Of a DNA stretch of 64,000 nt, positions 43,748 through 52,396 are shown piece after piece (the stretch's first letter is position 1; every line of letters begins with the position of its first letter). This DNA is from Duganella sacchari (GTDB lineage: Bacteria; Pseudomonadota; Gammaproteobacteria; Burkholderiales; Burkholderiaceae_D). The position numbers and the translations under genes were made by a program. The notes below the pieces were generated by a model. It had not been told where the DNA came from and made no database searches. It saw nothing but the letters and a program-made list of their open reading frames with translations. The stretch covers positions 1 to 64,000 of the forward strand of contig NZ_FRCX01000016.1 of the NCBI RefSeq assembly GCF_900143065.1. The letters run 5' to 3'.

Positions 43748-45910
43748 ATGAATCTGGACGACGCACTACAGACCTTTATCGCTGAAAGCCGCGAGCTGCT
43801 GGAGGAGATGGAGAACGCGCTGCTCAATGTCGACCTGGCGGGCGACCAGAGCGAGGCAATCAACGCCATCTTCCGGGCCGCCCATACCATCAAAGGGTCG
43901 GCGGGCCTGTTTAGCCTCGATCACATCGTCGCCTTCACCCACGTGGTGGAAAGCCTGCTGGACAAGGTGCGCGATGGCAGCGTGACGCTCAACGATGAAA
44001 TGGTGGTGCTGCTGCTGTCATGTTGCGACTATCTGTCGGCCATGATGGACGGCCTGGCGGCGGGCCGCGTAGACCAGGACCCGGACACCGCGCCGGAAGG
44101 CGAGATGCTCAAGGAGCAGCTGCATCGCCATATGGATGGCGAGGCGGCGGCGCCAGCGGTTCCCGCCGCGCTGGCAGTGCACGCGGAGCCTGGCGTGGAA
44201 CGCATCGACCAGGAACGTGGAGATAGCGACTACTGGCATATCTCGCTGCGCTTCGGCCGCGGCGTGCTGCAGAACGGCATGGACCCCATCGCCTTCCTGC
44301 GCTACCTGGGCAAGCTGGGGCGCGTGGTGGGGATTGCGACCTTGCCCGATGCCCTGCCGCCGGCCGATGAGATGGATGCGGAGCTGTGCTACCTCGGTTT
44401 CGAAATCGCCTTTGACAGCAGCGCCGACCGCGAGGCGATTGCCGGCGTGTTCGAGTTTGTACAGGACGACTGCGAAATCCGCATCATTCCGCCGCACAGC
44501 AAGGTGTCCGAGTATGTGAACCTGATCCGCGCGCTGCCGGAGCAGAAGGTAAGGCTGGGCGAAATCCTGGTCCGCTGCGGCAGCGTCACCGCGCATGAAC
44601 TGGAAGAGGCGCTGAATCAGCAGTCCGGCAAGCAGGAAGACGCGCCGGCCCAGCAGCTGGGCAGCATCCTGGTTGGCGCGGGCAATGTGCCGCCGGTGGT
44701 GGTGGAGGCCGCGCTGGCCAAGCAGAAGCAGGTCAGCGAGCAAAAGGCGCAGGAAAGCCGCTCCATCCGCGTCGATTCCGACAAGCTGGATCGCCTGATC
44801 GACCTGGTGGGCGAACTGATTATCGCTGGCGCACGCGCCAACATGATCGGCCAGCATATCCAGAACACCGAGCTGCTGGAGTGCACCTCGACGCTGACGG
44901 GACTGGTGGAAGACGTGCGCGATGCGGCGCTGGAGCTGCGCATGGTGAAGATCGGCGCCACCTTCAACCGCTTCCAGCGCGTGGTGCACGATGTGGCGCG
45001 GGAACTGGGCAAGGACATCGGCCTGATTGTCGATGGCGAGGATTCGGAACTGGACAAGACCGTGGTGGAAAAAATCGGCGACCCGCTGATGCACCTGGTG
45101 CGCAACGCCATGGACCATGGCATTGAGCCGGCCGAAGTGCGGGTGGCGGCCGGCAAGTCGGCCAAGGGCATGATCAAGCTGAACGCGTTCCACGAATCGG
45201 GCAGCATCGTGATTGAAGTCAGCGACGATGGCGGCGGCCTGCGCAAGGAGAAGATACTGGCCAAGGCCATCGAGCGTGGCCTGATCGACCCGGAACGCAA
45301 ACTCACCGACAGCGAAATCTACAACCTGATTTTCGAAGCCGGCTTCTCGACGGCGGAGAAGATCACCAACCTGTCCGGCCGTGGCGTCGGCATGGACGTG
45401 GTCAAGCGGAATATCCAGGCGCTGCGCGGCAGCGTGGATGTCGGCAGCAAGGAGGGCCAGGGCACGACGGTGACGGTGCGGTTGCCGCTGACGCTGGCCA
45501 TCATCGACGGCTTCCTGGTGCAGGTGGGATCGTCGGTGTTTGTGATCCCGCTCGACATGATCGAGGAGTGCATCGAGTACGCCACCGAGCCGGGACAGGA
45601 CTACACCAATCTGCGCGGCCAGGTGCTGCCGCTGGTGCGCCTGCGTGAGCTGTTCCGCATCGGCGGCGCCGGCACGCGGCGCGAGAGCATCGTGGTGCTC
45701 AAGTTCGGCAATCACCGTGCGGGCCTGGTGGTCGATACGCTGCTGGGCGAATTCCAGACCGTGATCAAACCACTGAGTCCGATGTTCAGCGAAGTGAAAT
45801 GCATCAGCGGCTCCACCATCCTGGGCAGCGGCGAGGTCGCCCTGATACTCGACGTGGCGGCACTGATGCATACCGTCGGCGGCAAGGGCGCCGTCGCGCT
45901 GGCAGCGTAA
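43748..45910 (+). CDS. cheA: Chemotaxis histidine kinase CheA
   Basis: A 720-residue kinase: an HPt domain with phospho-His H46 (FRAAHTIKGSAGLF), a second globular domain around residues 155-260 in the P2 position, dimerisation helices (from about residue 335, ESRSIRVDSDKLDRLIDLVGEL), the ATP-binding domain with N-box HLVRNAMDHGIE and G boxes (DDGGGLRKE, GRGVGMDVV), and a C-terminal CheW-like domain. All catalytic elements are present. It phosphorylates CheY, CheB and probably the receiver of the EAL protein downstream. Confidence 0.95.
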   Translation: MNLDDALQTFIAESRELLEEMENALLNVDLAGDQSEAINAIFRAAHTIKGSAGLFSLDHIVAFTHVVESLLDKVRDGSVTLNDEMVVLLLSCCDYLSAMMDGLAAGRVDQDPDTAPEGEMLKEQLHRHMDGEAAAPAVPAALAVHAEPGVERIDQERGDSDYWHISLRFGRGVLQNGMDPIAFLRYLGKLGRVVGIATLPDALPPADEMDAELCYLGFEIAFDSSADREAIAGVFEFVQDDCEIRIIPPHSKVSEYVNLIRALPEQKVRLGEILVRCGSVTAHELEEALNQQSGKQEDAPAQQLGSILVGAGNVPPVVVEAALAKQKQVSEQKAQESRSIRVDSDKLDRLIDLVGELIIAGARANMIGQHIQNTELLECTSTLTGLVEDVRDAALELRMVKIGATFNRFQRVVHDVARELGKDIGLIVDGEDSELDKTVVEKIGDPLMHLVRNAMDHGIEPAEVRVAAGKSAKGMIKLNAFHESGSIVIEVSDDGGGLRKEKILAKAIERGLIDPERKLTDSEIYNLIFEAGFSTAEKITNLSGRGVGMDVVKRNIQALRGSVDVGSKEGQGTTVTVRLPLTLAIIDGFLVQVGSSVFVIPLDMIEECIEYATEPGQDYTNLRGQVLPLVRLRELFRIGGAGTRRESIVVLKFGNHRAGLVVDTLLGEFQTVIKPLSPMFSEVKCISGSTILGSGEVALILDVAALMHTVGGKGAVALAA

Positions 45911-45922
45911 GAGAGGAGCAGC

Positions 45923-46480
45923 ATGAGCACTATCGATACCGCCAATGTGGTCACTTACGGCAGCAGCGCGATTGTGGCCTTGCAGAGCGGCGCCGCGCTG
46001 CCCAGCCAGTTCCTGACATTTATGCTGGGCGAGGAACAGTACGCGGTCGGCATCCTGCACATCAAGGAGATCATCGAATACGGCAGCCTGGCCACGGTGC
46101 CCATGATGCCGGATTGCGTGCGCGGCGTCATCAACCTGCGCGGCGCGGTGGTGCCGGTGATGGATTTGTCGGCGCGCTTCGGCCGCGCGCAAAGCACCAT
46201 CGGCAAACGCAGCTGCATCGTCATCGTCGAAACCGAAGGCGGCGAGAATGACAGCAAGCAGGTGCTGGGCATGCTGGTGGACGCGGTCAACGCCGTGGTG
46301 GAAATCGCTGCCGCCGATATCGAACCGGCGCCGTCGTTCGGCACGCGCATCCGTCCCGATTTCATCGCCGGCATGGGCAAGTACAACGGCCGCTTTGTGA
46401 TCCTGCTCGATATCGAGCGCGTGCTGTCGAGCGAGGAGATTGTTGACATGGCGCGCGGCACCGCTGCCGCCGTGGCGTGA
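45923..46480 (+). CDS. cheW: Chemotaxis coupling protein CheW (first copy)
   Basis: A 185-residue single CheW domain: FLTFMLGEEQYAVGILHIKEI, then CVRGVINLRGAVVPVMDLSARFG and VLGMLVDAVNAVVEI. It links receptors to CheA in the array. It follows cheA after 12 bases with a GAGAGGAG ribosome site. A second cheW of 168 residues lies at 51882 between two receptors, so the cluster encodes two couplers, which may serve different receptor sets. Confidence 0.94.
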   Translation: MSTIDTANVVTYGSSAIVALQSGAALPSQFLTFMLGEEQYAVGILHIKEIIEYGSLATVPMMPDCVRGVINLRGAVVPVMDLSARFGRAQSTIGKRSCIVIVETEGGENDSKQVLGMLVDAVNAVVEIAAADIEPAPSFGTRIRPDFIAGMGKYNGRFVILLDIERVLSSEEIVDMARGTAAAVA

Positions 46481-46493
46481 TGGGTGGGATCTT

Positions 46494-47303
46494 ATGGCCG
46501 TGGCGATGATCACCGACCGCGAGTTCGTCCAGTTCCAGCGTTTCATTTACGATGCTGCGGGCATCACCATGGCCAATGGCAAGCAGGCGCTGGTCAGCGG
46601 CCGCCTGGCCAAGCGCCTGGCGCACTATCAGCTCGACAGCTATGGCGACTATCTCAAGCTGCTGGAAAGCCGCGCGCAACCGGCCGAGCTGCAAGTGGCG
46701 GTGGACCTGCTGACCACCAACGAGACTTACTTCTTCCGCGAACCCAAGCACTTTGCACTGCTGCGCGATCTGGCGCTGGAAGCGCGCGACAAGAACCGCG
46801 CGCTGCGCGTGTGGAGCGCAGCCAGCTCCAGCGGCGAAGAACCCTACAGCATTGCCATGGTGCTGGCCGATGTCTTTGGCGAGGACGGCGGCTGGGAAGT
46901 GCTGGGCACCGACATCAGCACACGCGTGCTGCAGCGCGCGCGTAGCGGCCACTATCCCATGGAGCGCGCATCGCAAATGCCGCCGGCTTACCTGAAGCGT
47001 TTCTGCCTCAAGGGACAGGGCAGTGAAGCCGGCACCATGCTGATCGACCGTTCGCTGCGGCAGCGCGTGCAGTTCCAGCACCTGAACCTGAATGCGCCGC
47101 TGCCCAAACTGGGCACGTTTGATGTGATCTTCCTGCGCAACGTGATGATCTATTTCAGCCTGGAGACCAAACGCCAGGTGGTGGCGCGGCTGTTGGCGCA
47201 ATTGCGTCCGGGCGGCTATTTCCTGATCGGCCATTCGGAAACGCTGAACGACATCAACGATACGCTGATCGCAGTGGCGCCTTCGATTTATCGCAAGCCA
47301 TGA
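46494..47303 (+). CDS. cheR: Chemoreceptor glutamate methyltransferase CheR
   Basis: A 269-residue SAM-dependent methyltransferase starting at ATG 46494 with a GGTGGGAT site; codons upstream belong to the end of cheW in another frame. The N-terminal helical domain is followed by the catalytic domain with TNETYFFREPKHF, the SAM loop VWSAASSSGEEPYSIAM, and the ending DVIFLRNVMIYFS. The beta subdomain that grips receptor tail pentapeptides lies in this fold. It adds methyl groups to receptor glutamates. It overlaps cheD by four bases. Confidence 0.94.
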   Translation: MAVAMITDREFVQFQRFIYDAAGITMANGKQALVSGRLAKRLAHYQLDSYGDYLKLLESRAQPAELQVAVDLLTTNETYFFREPKHFALLRDLALEARDKNRALRVWSAASSSGEEPYSIAMVLADVFGEDGGWEVLGTDISTRVLQRARSGHYPMERASQMPPAYLKRFCLKGQGSEAGTMLIDRSLRQRVQFQHLNLNAPLPKLGTFDVIFLRNVMIYFSLETKRQVVARLLAQLRPGGYFLIGHSETLNDINDTLIAVAPSIYRKP

Positions 47304-47821
47304 CGGAGCCTAAACTCATCGATATCTTCCTGATGCCCGGCGATTATTTCGTCGGCGATGCGCAGTACCGCGTGCGTACGCTGCTGGGCTCTTGCGTGTC
47401 GATCACGTTGTGGCATCCGGGGCGCCGCATTGGCGCGATGTCGCACTTCCTGCTGCCCGGCCACGGGCGGCGCAGACAGGACCGGCCAGCCGACAAGCCG
47501 GGCATGTATGGCGCGGATGCGATGCAGTTGCTGGTGGACGGTATGACGCAGCATGGGGTGCCGCTGATTCAGTGCCAGGGCAAGATCTTCGGCGGCGGCG
47601 CCATGTTTCCGCGCAATGAGAAGGTACGCGATATCGGCATGCAGAACGGCGACTTTGCGCGCGAGATGCTGCAAAAGCATGGCATACACGTGGTGTCCGA
47701 AAGCCTGTTCGGCGAAGGGCATCGTCAATTAATCTTCACCATCCGTAGTGGCGAGGTGTTGAGCCGTCAGGTTCCGCCAGAACCGGGATGGGGCGGTACG
47801 GGAGCAAGGACACAGGAATGA
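47300..47821 (+). CDS. cheD: Chemoreceptor glutamine deamidase CheD
   Basis: A 173-residue cysteine hydrolase starting in the ATGA overlap with cheR. The catalytic pair is C32 (LGSCVSITLW) and H49 (GAMSHFLLP), and the FGGGAMF and IGMQNG motifs are those of CheD. It converts receptor glutamines to glutamates and in some bacteria also binds CheC or CheY. No cheC or cheZ gene lies in the window. It overlaps cheB by four bases (ATGA at 47818-47821), giving a tightly coupled cheR-cheD-cheB set. Confidence 0.94.
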   Translation: MTEPKLIDIFLMPGDYFVGDAQYRVRTLLGSCVSITLWHPGRRIGAMSHFLLPGHGRRRQDRPADKPGMYGADAMQLLVDGMTQHGVPLIQCQGKIFGGGAMFPRNEKVRDIGMQNGDFAREMLQKHGIHVVSESLFGEGHRQLIFTIRSGEVLSRQVPPEPGWGGTGARTQE

Positions 47822-48891
47822 GTGATATCAAGGTCATGATCGTCGATGATTCCGCCGTGGTGCGGCAGGTGCTGAGCGGCCTGCTGAACGCGGCGGCGGG
47901 GATTACCGTTACCCATGCGGTGGCCAACCCTTTGCTCGCCATGGAGCGCATGAAGGTGCAGTGGCCTGACGTCATCGTGCTTGACGTTGAAATGCCGAAG
48001 ATGGACGGCATAACCTTCCTGCGCAAGCTGATGACTGAACATCCGACACCGGTGGTGATCTGCTCGACCTTGACCGAGAAGGGCGCGCAGACGTCGGTGG
48101 AAGCGCTGACGGCAGGCGCGGTCGCGATCATTACCAAGCCGCGGCTGGACCTGAAGCAGTTCCTGCACGATAGCGCGGATGAACTGGTGTCTGCAGTGCG
48201 CGCGGCCGCTGGCGCCCATGTGGGCAAGCTGGCCAACCGCCCAGCGCCGCCACCTGTGACGGCCAAGCTGAATGCGGATGCGGTCCTGCCGCCGATGGAA
48301 GTACGGCCGATGACGGCGACCACGGAGCGCGTGGTGGCGATCGGCACATCGACGGGCGGTACGCAGGCGCTGGAAGAGGTGCTGACCTCACTGCCGCGCG
48401 TCTCACCCGGCATCGTGGTGGTGCAGCACATGCCGGAAAAATTCACGGCAGCTTTTGCGGCGCGGCTGGACAGCGTGTGCGAAGTGCGCGTCAAGGAGGC
48501 TGCCAATAACGACCGGGTCCTGCAGGGCCAGGTGCTGATTGCGCCGGGCGGCAAGCACATGCTACTGCGCCGCACCGGGGCGCAGTATTTTGTCGAGGTG
48601 GTGGATGGCCCGCTGGTCAACCGTCATCGCCCGTCGGTGGATGTGCTGTTCCGCTCCACCGCGCGCGCGGCAGGCGCCAATGCACTGGGCGTCATCATGA
48701 CCGGCATGGGGGACGACGGTGCGGCCGGCATGCTGGAAATGCTCAAGGCTGGCGCGCGCACGGTGGCGCAGGATGAAGCCAGCTGTGTGGTGTACGGCAT
48801 GCCGAAGGAAGCGGTGAAGCGCGGCGGTGTCGAGAAGTCGGTGCCGCTCAGCGCGATCTACCGCGAAATCCTGCAACAGCTGCAGTACTGA
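47818..48891 (+). CDS. cheB: Chemoreceptor methylesterase CheB
   Basis: A 357-residue two-domain response regulator from the ATG at 47818. The receiver has phospho-acceptor D56 (VLDVEMPKMDG). The methylesterase domain has its Ser nucleophile in AIGTSTGGTQAL (about residue 177), the His in VVVQHMPEKFTAAFA and the Asp in VIMTGMGDDGAAGM, a complete triad. It removes receptor methyl groups once phosphorylated by CheA, which closes the adaptation loop with CheR. The next gene starts three bases after its stop. Confidence 0.95.
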   Translation: MSDIKVMIVDDSAVVRQVLSGLLNAAAGITVTHAVANPLLAMERMKVQWPDVIVLDVEMPKMDGITFLRKLMTEHPTPVVICSTLTEKGAQTSVEALTAGAVAIITKPRLDLKQFLHDSADELVSAVRAAAGAHVGKLANRPAPPPVTAKLNADAVLPPMEVRPMTATTERVVAIGTSTGGTQALEEVLTSLPRVSPGIVVVQHMPEKFTAAFAARLDSVCEVRVKEAANNDRVLQGQVLIAPGGKHMLLRRTGAQYFVEVVDGPLVNRHRPSVDVLFRSTARAAGANALGVIMTGMGDDGAAGMLEMLKAGARTVAQDEASCVVYGMPKEAVKRGGVEKSVPLSAIYREILQQLQY

Positions 48892-48893
48892 AC

Positions 48894-50165
48894 ATGAACA
48901 CGCCACCGCTCCCCGACACCACCGTTGCCGACGCGCCCTCGTGGGCCGGCCGCCGCGTGCTGGTTGTCGAGGACAGCGTGGTGCAACGCGGTTATCTGGT
49001 GGGTTTGCTGCGCCAGCTGAACTTCGGCGAGATACTGGAAGCGGGTGACGGCAACGAGGCCATGCAGGTGCTGGAGCGCCAACCCAGCCCGTTGTATCTG
49101 GTGCTGACCGATCTGGAGATGCCGGGCATGGACGGCATCGAGCTGACCTGCCAGCTGCGTGAACGCCGCCTGACGGAAAACCTGATCGTGGTCAGTGCGC
49201 GTGATCCGCGCCTGCTGGAGATCATCGAGAACATGGCGTGCGAAGATACTTCCATGGGCTTGCTGGGCACTTTGCTCAAGCCGGTGCAACTGGACTCGCT
49301 GACGCAGCTCTTGTGCAAGGCCGGTGACCGTGGCAGCGACTGCGCCCCGCTGGTGCCGCCGCCACTGCCACAGGCTTCGCTGGAGGAGCTGGCGCAGGCG
49401 CTGACGCGCAAGGAGTTTGTGCCGTACTTCCAGCCCAAGGTCGCCATGCAGACCGGCCACCTGAAAGGCGTGGAAGCGCTGGTGCGCTGGAACCATCCGG
49501 AGCGCGGCCTGCTGGCTCCGGCGCACTTCATCGATACGCTGGAAGGCCATCCCCTGATGGCGGACTTCACGATCGACATGGTGCAGCAGGTGCTGGAGCG
49601 CATACTGGACTGGCAAAGCCACGGCCTGCCGCCGCTTACGGTGTCGGTCAACCTGTCCGCCGACAACCTGGCCGACCGCAGTTTTATCGACCGCCTGATT
49701 GCGCAGATTTCCGCATCCGGCGTCAAGCCCGCATCGCTGGTGTGGGAGGTCACTGAAACCAGCGTGATGCGTCAGCTGTCACAGGCGCTGACGAATATGG
49801 GCCGCTTGCGCCTGATGGGCTTTGGCCTGGCCATGGACGATTTTGGCATCGGCTATTCGTCCATGCAGCAATTCGCACGCTGCCCGTTCACGGAACTGAA
49901 GATCGACCGCGCCTTCGTCAACGGCGCGGCGCAGTGGCCCAACCGCCACATGGTGCTCAAGAGCGCACTGGACCTGGGGCAAAGCCTGGGCGTGGCCACG
50001 GTGGCGGAAGGTGTCGAGACAGTCGAGGACTGGAAGCTGCTGCGCGACCTCGGATGCGACATGGCGCAAGGCTACCTGCTGGCGAAGCCGATGCCGGCGG
50101 AAGATCTGGTCGGCTGGATACGGCAGGACAGGCGCAGACTGCGTGCGCTGGCAGGGGACGAATAA
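48894..50165 (+). CDS. Receiver-EAL c-di-GMP phosphodiesterase
   Basis: A 423-residue protein: a receiver domain (residues about 20-140; phospho-acceptor D73 in LTDLEMPGMDG and the Lys of LLKPVQL), then a full EAL domain (about 160-415). Catalytic motifs are present: EALVRW, VSVNLSA, VTETSV, MDDFGIGYSS (DDFGTG variant), LKIDRAFV, and VAEGVET. It should hydrolyse c-di-GMP when switched by phosphorylation. It starts three bases after cheB, so it is probably controlled by this cluster's CheA, linking receptors to c-di-GMP level. Confidence 0.92.
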   Translation: MNTPPLPDTTVADAPSWAGRRVLVVEDSVVQRGYLVGLLRQLNFGEILEAGDGNEAMQVLERQPSPLYLVLTDLEMPGMDGIELTCQLRERRLTENLIVVSARDPRLLEIIENMACEDTSMGLLGTLLKPVQLDSLTQLLCKAGDRGSDCAPLVPPPLPQASLEELAQALTRKEFVPYFQPKVAMQTGHLKGVEALVRWNHPERGLLAPAHFIDTLEGHPLMADFTIDMVQQVLERILDWQSHGLPPLTVSVNLSADNLADRSFIDRLIAQISASGVKPASLVWEVTETSVMRQLSQALTNMGRLRLMGFGLAMDDFGIGYSSMQQFARCPFTELKIDRAFVNGAAQWPNRHMVLKSALDLGQSLGVATVAEGVETVEDWKLLRDLGCDMAQGYLLAKPMPAEDLVGWIRQDRRRLRALAGDE

Positions 50166-50189
50166 TCACAACCAAGCTGGGGGAACATC

Positions 50190-51869
50190 ATGCTTTCAAC
50201 ATTGCAGGTCAGGACCAAGATTTTGATATTGCTGGCGGTAGCGGTTGTGGCATTGGTCGTCGTAGTGCTGATCGCCTTTTCCGGCATGAAGACGCAAAGC
50301 CAGATGCTGAACCAGATCGGCAAGAACCGCATGCCATCGGTGCAGGCGCTGCAAACCATCAGCGAAGCGCAGACCGCGCTGCGGTCGGCCAGCCGTGCCA
50401 TTGATGCGATGGCGTTATATCCGGAAGAGGTGGATAACGTCACCCATGAGATCAAGCGCAAGCAGGAAAGCTGGGCGATTGTCGATAAGGCGTGGAAAAC
50501 CTATGATGACCTGCCGCAGGAGACGGAGGAGGCGGCAGTGTGGAAAACCTTCGTCAAGCAATGGGACACCTGGAAGCAGCGTGATGCCCTCATCACCGAC
50601 ATCGCCAGCCAGATCGTGCGTGCTGACCTGGCCAAGCGCAAGGAATTATTCCTGTCGCTGCACAATACGCTCAAGGAAAACCGCACGGCGTTTCACGATG
50701 CCGAGGAAAGCCTCAACAAGCTGGTGACCCTGAATATTCAGTATGGCGAGAGCGATGTGGCAGGGGCAGAAGCCGCGTCGGCAACTGCGCTGAAAAATAT
50801 GTACCTGTCATCGGGTATTGCATTGGCCCTGCTGGTGACAATCGGCCTGTTTATCCTGAACGGCATCATGAAGCAGCTGGGTGGCGATCCTTCGTATGCA
50901 GCGGAGATTGTGCGCCAGGTGGCAGATGGCGACCTGACCGCCGACGTGCAGCTGAAAGCCGGTGACACCACCAGCCTGCTGGCGGCCATGAGCGGCATGA
51001 TCGAAAAACTGTCGCACGTGGTGCAGGAAGTGAACAACGGCGCCGAAGCGCTGGCCTCGGCCTCGGAAGAAGTCAGCGCGACCGCGCAGTCGCTGTCGCA
51101 GGCGGCCAGCGAACAGGCTGCGGGCACGGAGGAAACCAGTGCGTCGGTCGAACAGATGACGGCCTCGATTTCGCAAAACACCGAGAACTCCAAGGTCACC
51201 GACGGCATTGCCAGCAAGGCCGCGTTGGAAGCGGCAGAGGGCGGCGAGGCGGTCAAGTCCACGGTGGCGGCGATGCAGCAGATCGCCAAGAAAATCAGCA
51301 TCATCGACGATATCGCATACCAGACCAACCTGCTGGCGCTGAACGCGGCGATTGAGGCGGCCCGCGCGGGCGAACATGGCAAGGGCTTTGCCGTGGTGGC
51401 AGCCGAGGTGCGCAAGCTGGCGGAACGCAGTCAGGTGGCGGCGCAGGAAATCGAGCAGGTAGCCAGCAGCAGCGTGCAGCTGGCCGAGAAGGCCGGGCAG
51501 CTGCTGGGTGAGATGGTGCCGAATATCCGCCGCACCTCGAACCTGGTGCAAGAGATCACGGCGGCGTCGGAAGAACAGTCGGCAGGTGTTGGCCAGATCA
51601 ATGCGGCAGTGACGCAGCTGAGCCAGACCACCCAGCAGAATGCCTCCAGCTCCGAAGAGCTGGCGGCGACAGCGGAAGAGATGAGCGGTCAGGCCGAGCA
51701 GCTGCAGCAGACCATGTCCTTCTTCAAGCTGGCTGGCGCCTCCCGACCTATCCGTACGACGATGGCGCGTAAGCCCGCACGTCCAGGACGCGCGGCTGCA
51801 GGGGCGGTATCTAGCCGCCGCATGAATGATGTCAGCGAACCGGATGAATCGCATTTCGTCAAATTTTAG
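50190..51869 (+). CDS. Methyl-accepting chemotaxis protein (first of a duplicated pair)
   Basis: A 559-residue receptor: TM1 at about residues 9-31, a helical periplasmic domain of about 170 residues, TM2 at about 205-225, HAMP, and a cytoplasmic hairpin with tip IDDIAYQTNLLALNAAIEAA. From LGGDPSYAAEIV onward the DNA is almost identical to the receptor at 52397, while the sensor parts differ. The tail is a flexible basic linker ending DESHFVKF, a candidate CheR/CheB docking peptide. A GGGGGAA site precedes the ATG. The ligand is unknown. Confidence 0.92.
   Translation: MLSTLQVRTKILILLAVAVVALVVVVLIAFSGMKTQSQMLNQIGKNRMPSVQALQTISEAQTALRSASRAIDAMALYPEEVDNVTHEIKRKQESWAIVDKAWKTYDDLPQETEEAAVWKTFVKQWDTWKQRDALITDIASQIVRADLAKRKELFLSLHNTLKENRTAFHDAEESLNKLVTLNIQYGESDVAGAEAASATALKNMYLSSGIALALLVTIGLFILNGIMKQLGGDPSYAAEIVRQVADGDLTADVQLKAGDTTSLLAAMSGMIEKLSHVVQEVNNGAEALASASEEVSATAQSLSQAASEQAAGTEETSASVEQMTASISQNTENSKVTDGIASKAALEAAEGGEAVKSTVAAMQQIAKKISIIDDIAYQTNLLALNAAIEAARAGEHGKGFAVVAAEVRKLAERSQVAAQEIEQVASSSVQLAEKAGQLLGEMVPNIRRTSNLVQEITAASEEQSAGVGQINAAVTQLSQTTQQNASSSEELAATAEEMSGQAEQLQQTMSFFKLAGASRPIRTTMARKPARPGRAAAGAVSSRRMNDVSEPDESHFVKF
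50877..51738. repeat. Duplicated receptor signalling segment, copy A
   Basis: 862 bases that align without any gap to 53084-53945 (constant offset 2207). Differences are few and mostly at third codon positions. Similarity drops sharply on both sides, in the TM2 region and after the hairpin. Confidence 0.92.
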
Positions 51870-51881
51870 CGGGGAGCAGCG

Positions 51882-52388
51882 ATGAATACCTTGACCGCAG
51901 CGGACCCGCCATCGTCAGCGCAGCAGGCGCCTGCTCAGTTCCTCAGCTTCATGCTGGGCCAGGATATGTTCGCCATGGGCATATTGGCGGTGCGTGAAAT
52001 CCTGGAGTATGCGGGCGTGACCCCGGTGCCGCAGATGCCGCCGTCCATCTGCGGCGTAATCAATTTGCGCGGTACGGCGGTTCCCGTGCTGAACCTGGCC
52101 CGCCGGCTGGACCGCGAACCGTCCGCCATCAGCAAGCGCACCTGCATCATCGTGGTGGAAGTCGAGGCTGAGGAAGGGCCGCTGGTGATTGGCATACTGG
52201 TTGATGCGGTCAATGCGGTGCTGGACATTCCGGCCACCGAGATCGAACCGGCGCCGCGCTTTGGCGCCATCAAGGCCGACCTGCTGCATGGCATCGGCAA
52301 GGTCAATGGCCGCTTTGTCATGCTGCTCAATGTGCAGCACTTGGTATCGACGTTGCACCTGCAAGAATTCGTCGCGCAAATCCCTTAG
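51882..52388 (+). CDS. cheW: Chemotaxis coupling protein CheW (second copy)
   Basis: A 168-residue CheW-domain protein: FLSFMLGQDMFAMGILAVREIL, ICGVINLRGTAVPVLNLARRL and VIGILVDAVNAVLDI. It lies between the two near-identical receptors (12 bases after one, 8 before the next) with a GGGGAG ribosome site. It differs clearly from the 185-residue CheW at 45923, so it may be the coupler for this receptor pair. Confidence 0.94.
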   Translation: MNTLTAADPPSSAQQAPAQFLSFMLGQDMFAMGILAVREILEYAGVTPVPQMPPSICGVINLRGTAVPVLNLARRLDREPSAISKRTCIIVVEVEAEEGPLVIGILVDAVNAVLDIPATEIEPAPRFGAIKADLLHGIGKVNGRFVMLLNVQHLVSTLHLQEFVAQIP

Positions 52389-52396
52389 GAGACTGT

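Noticed and set aside
44018..46546. An 842-codon minus-strand frame opposite cheA-cheW
   Set aside because: Antisense shadow of two strongly conserved chemotaxis genes.
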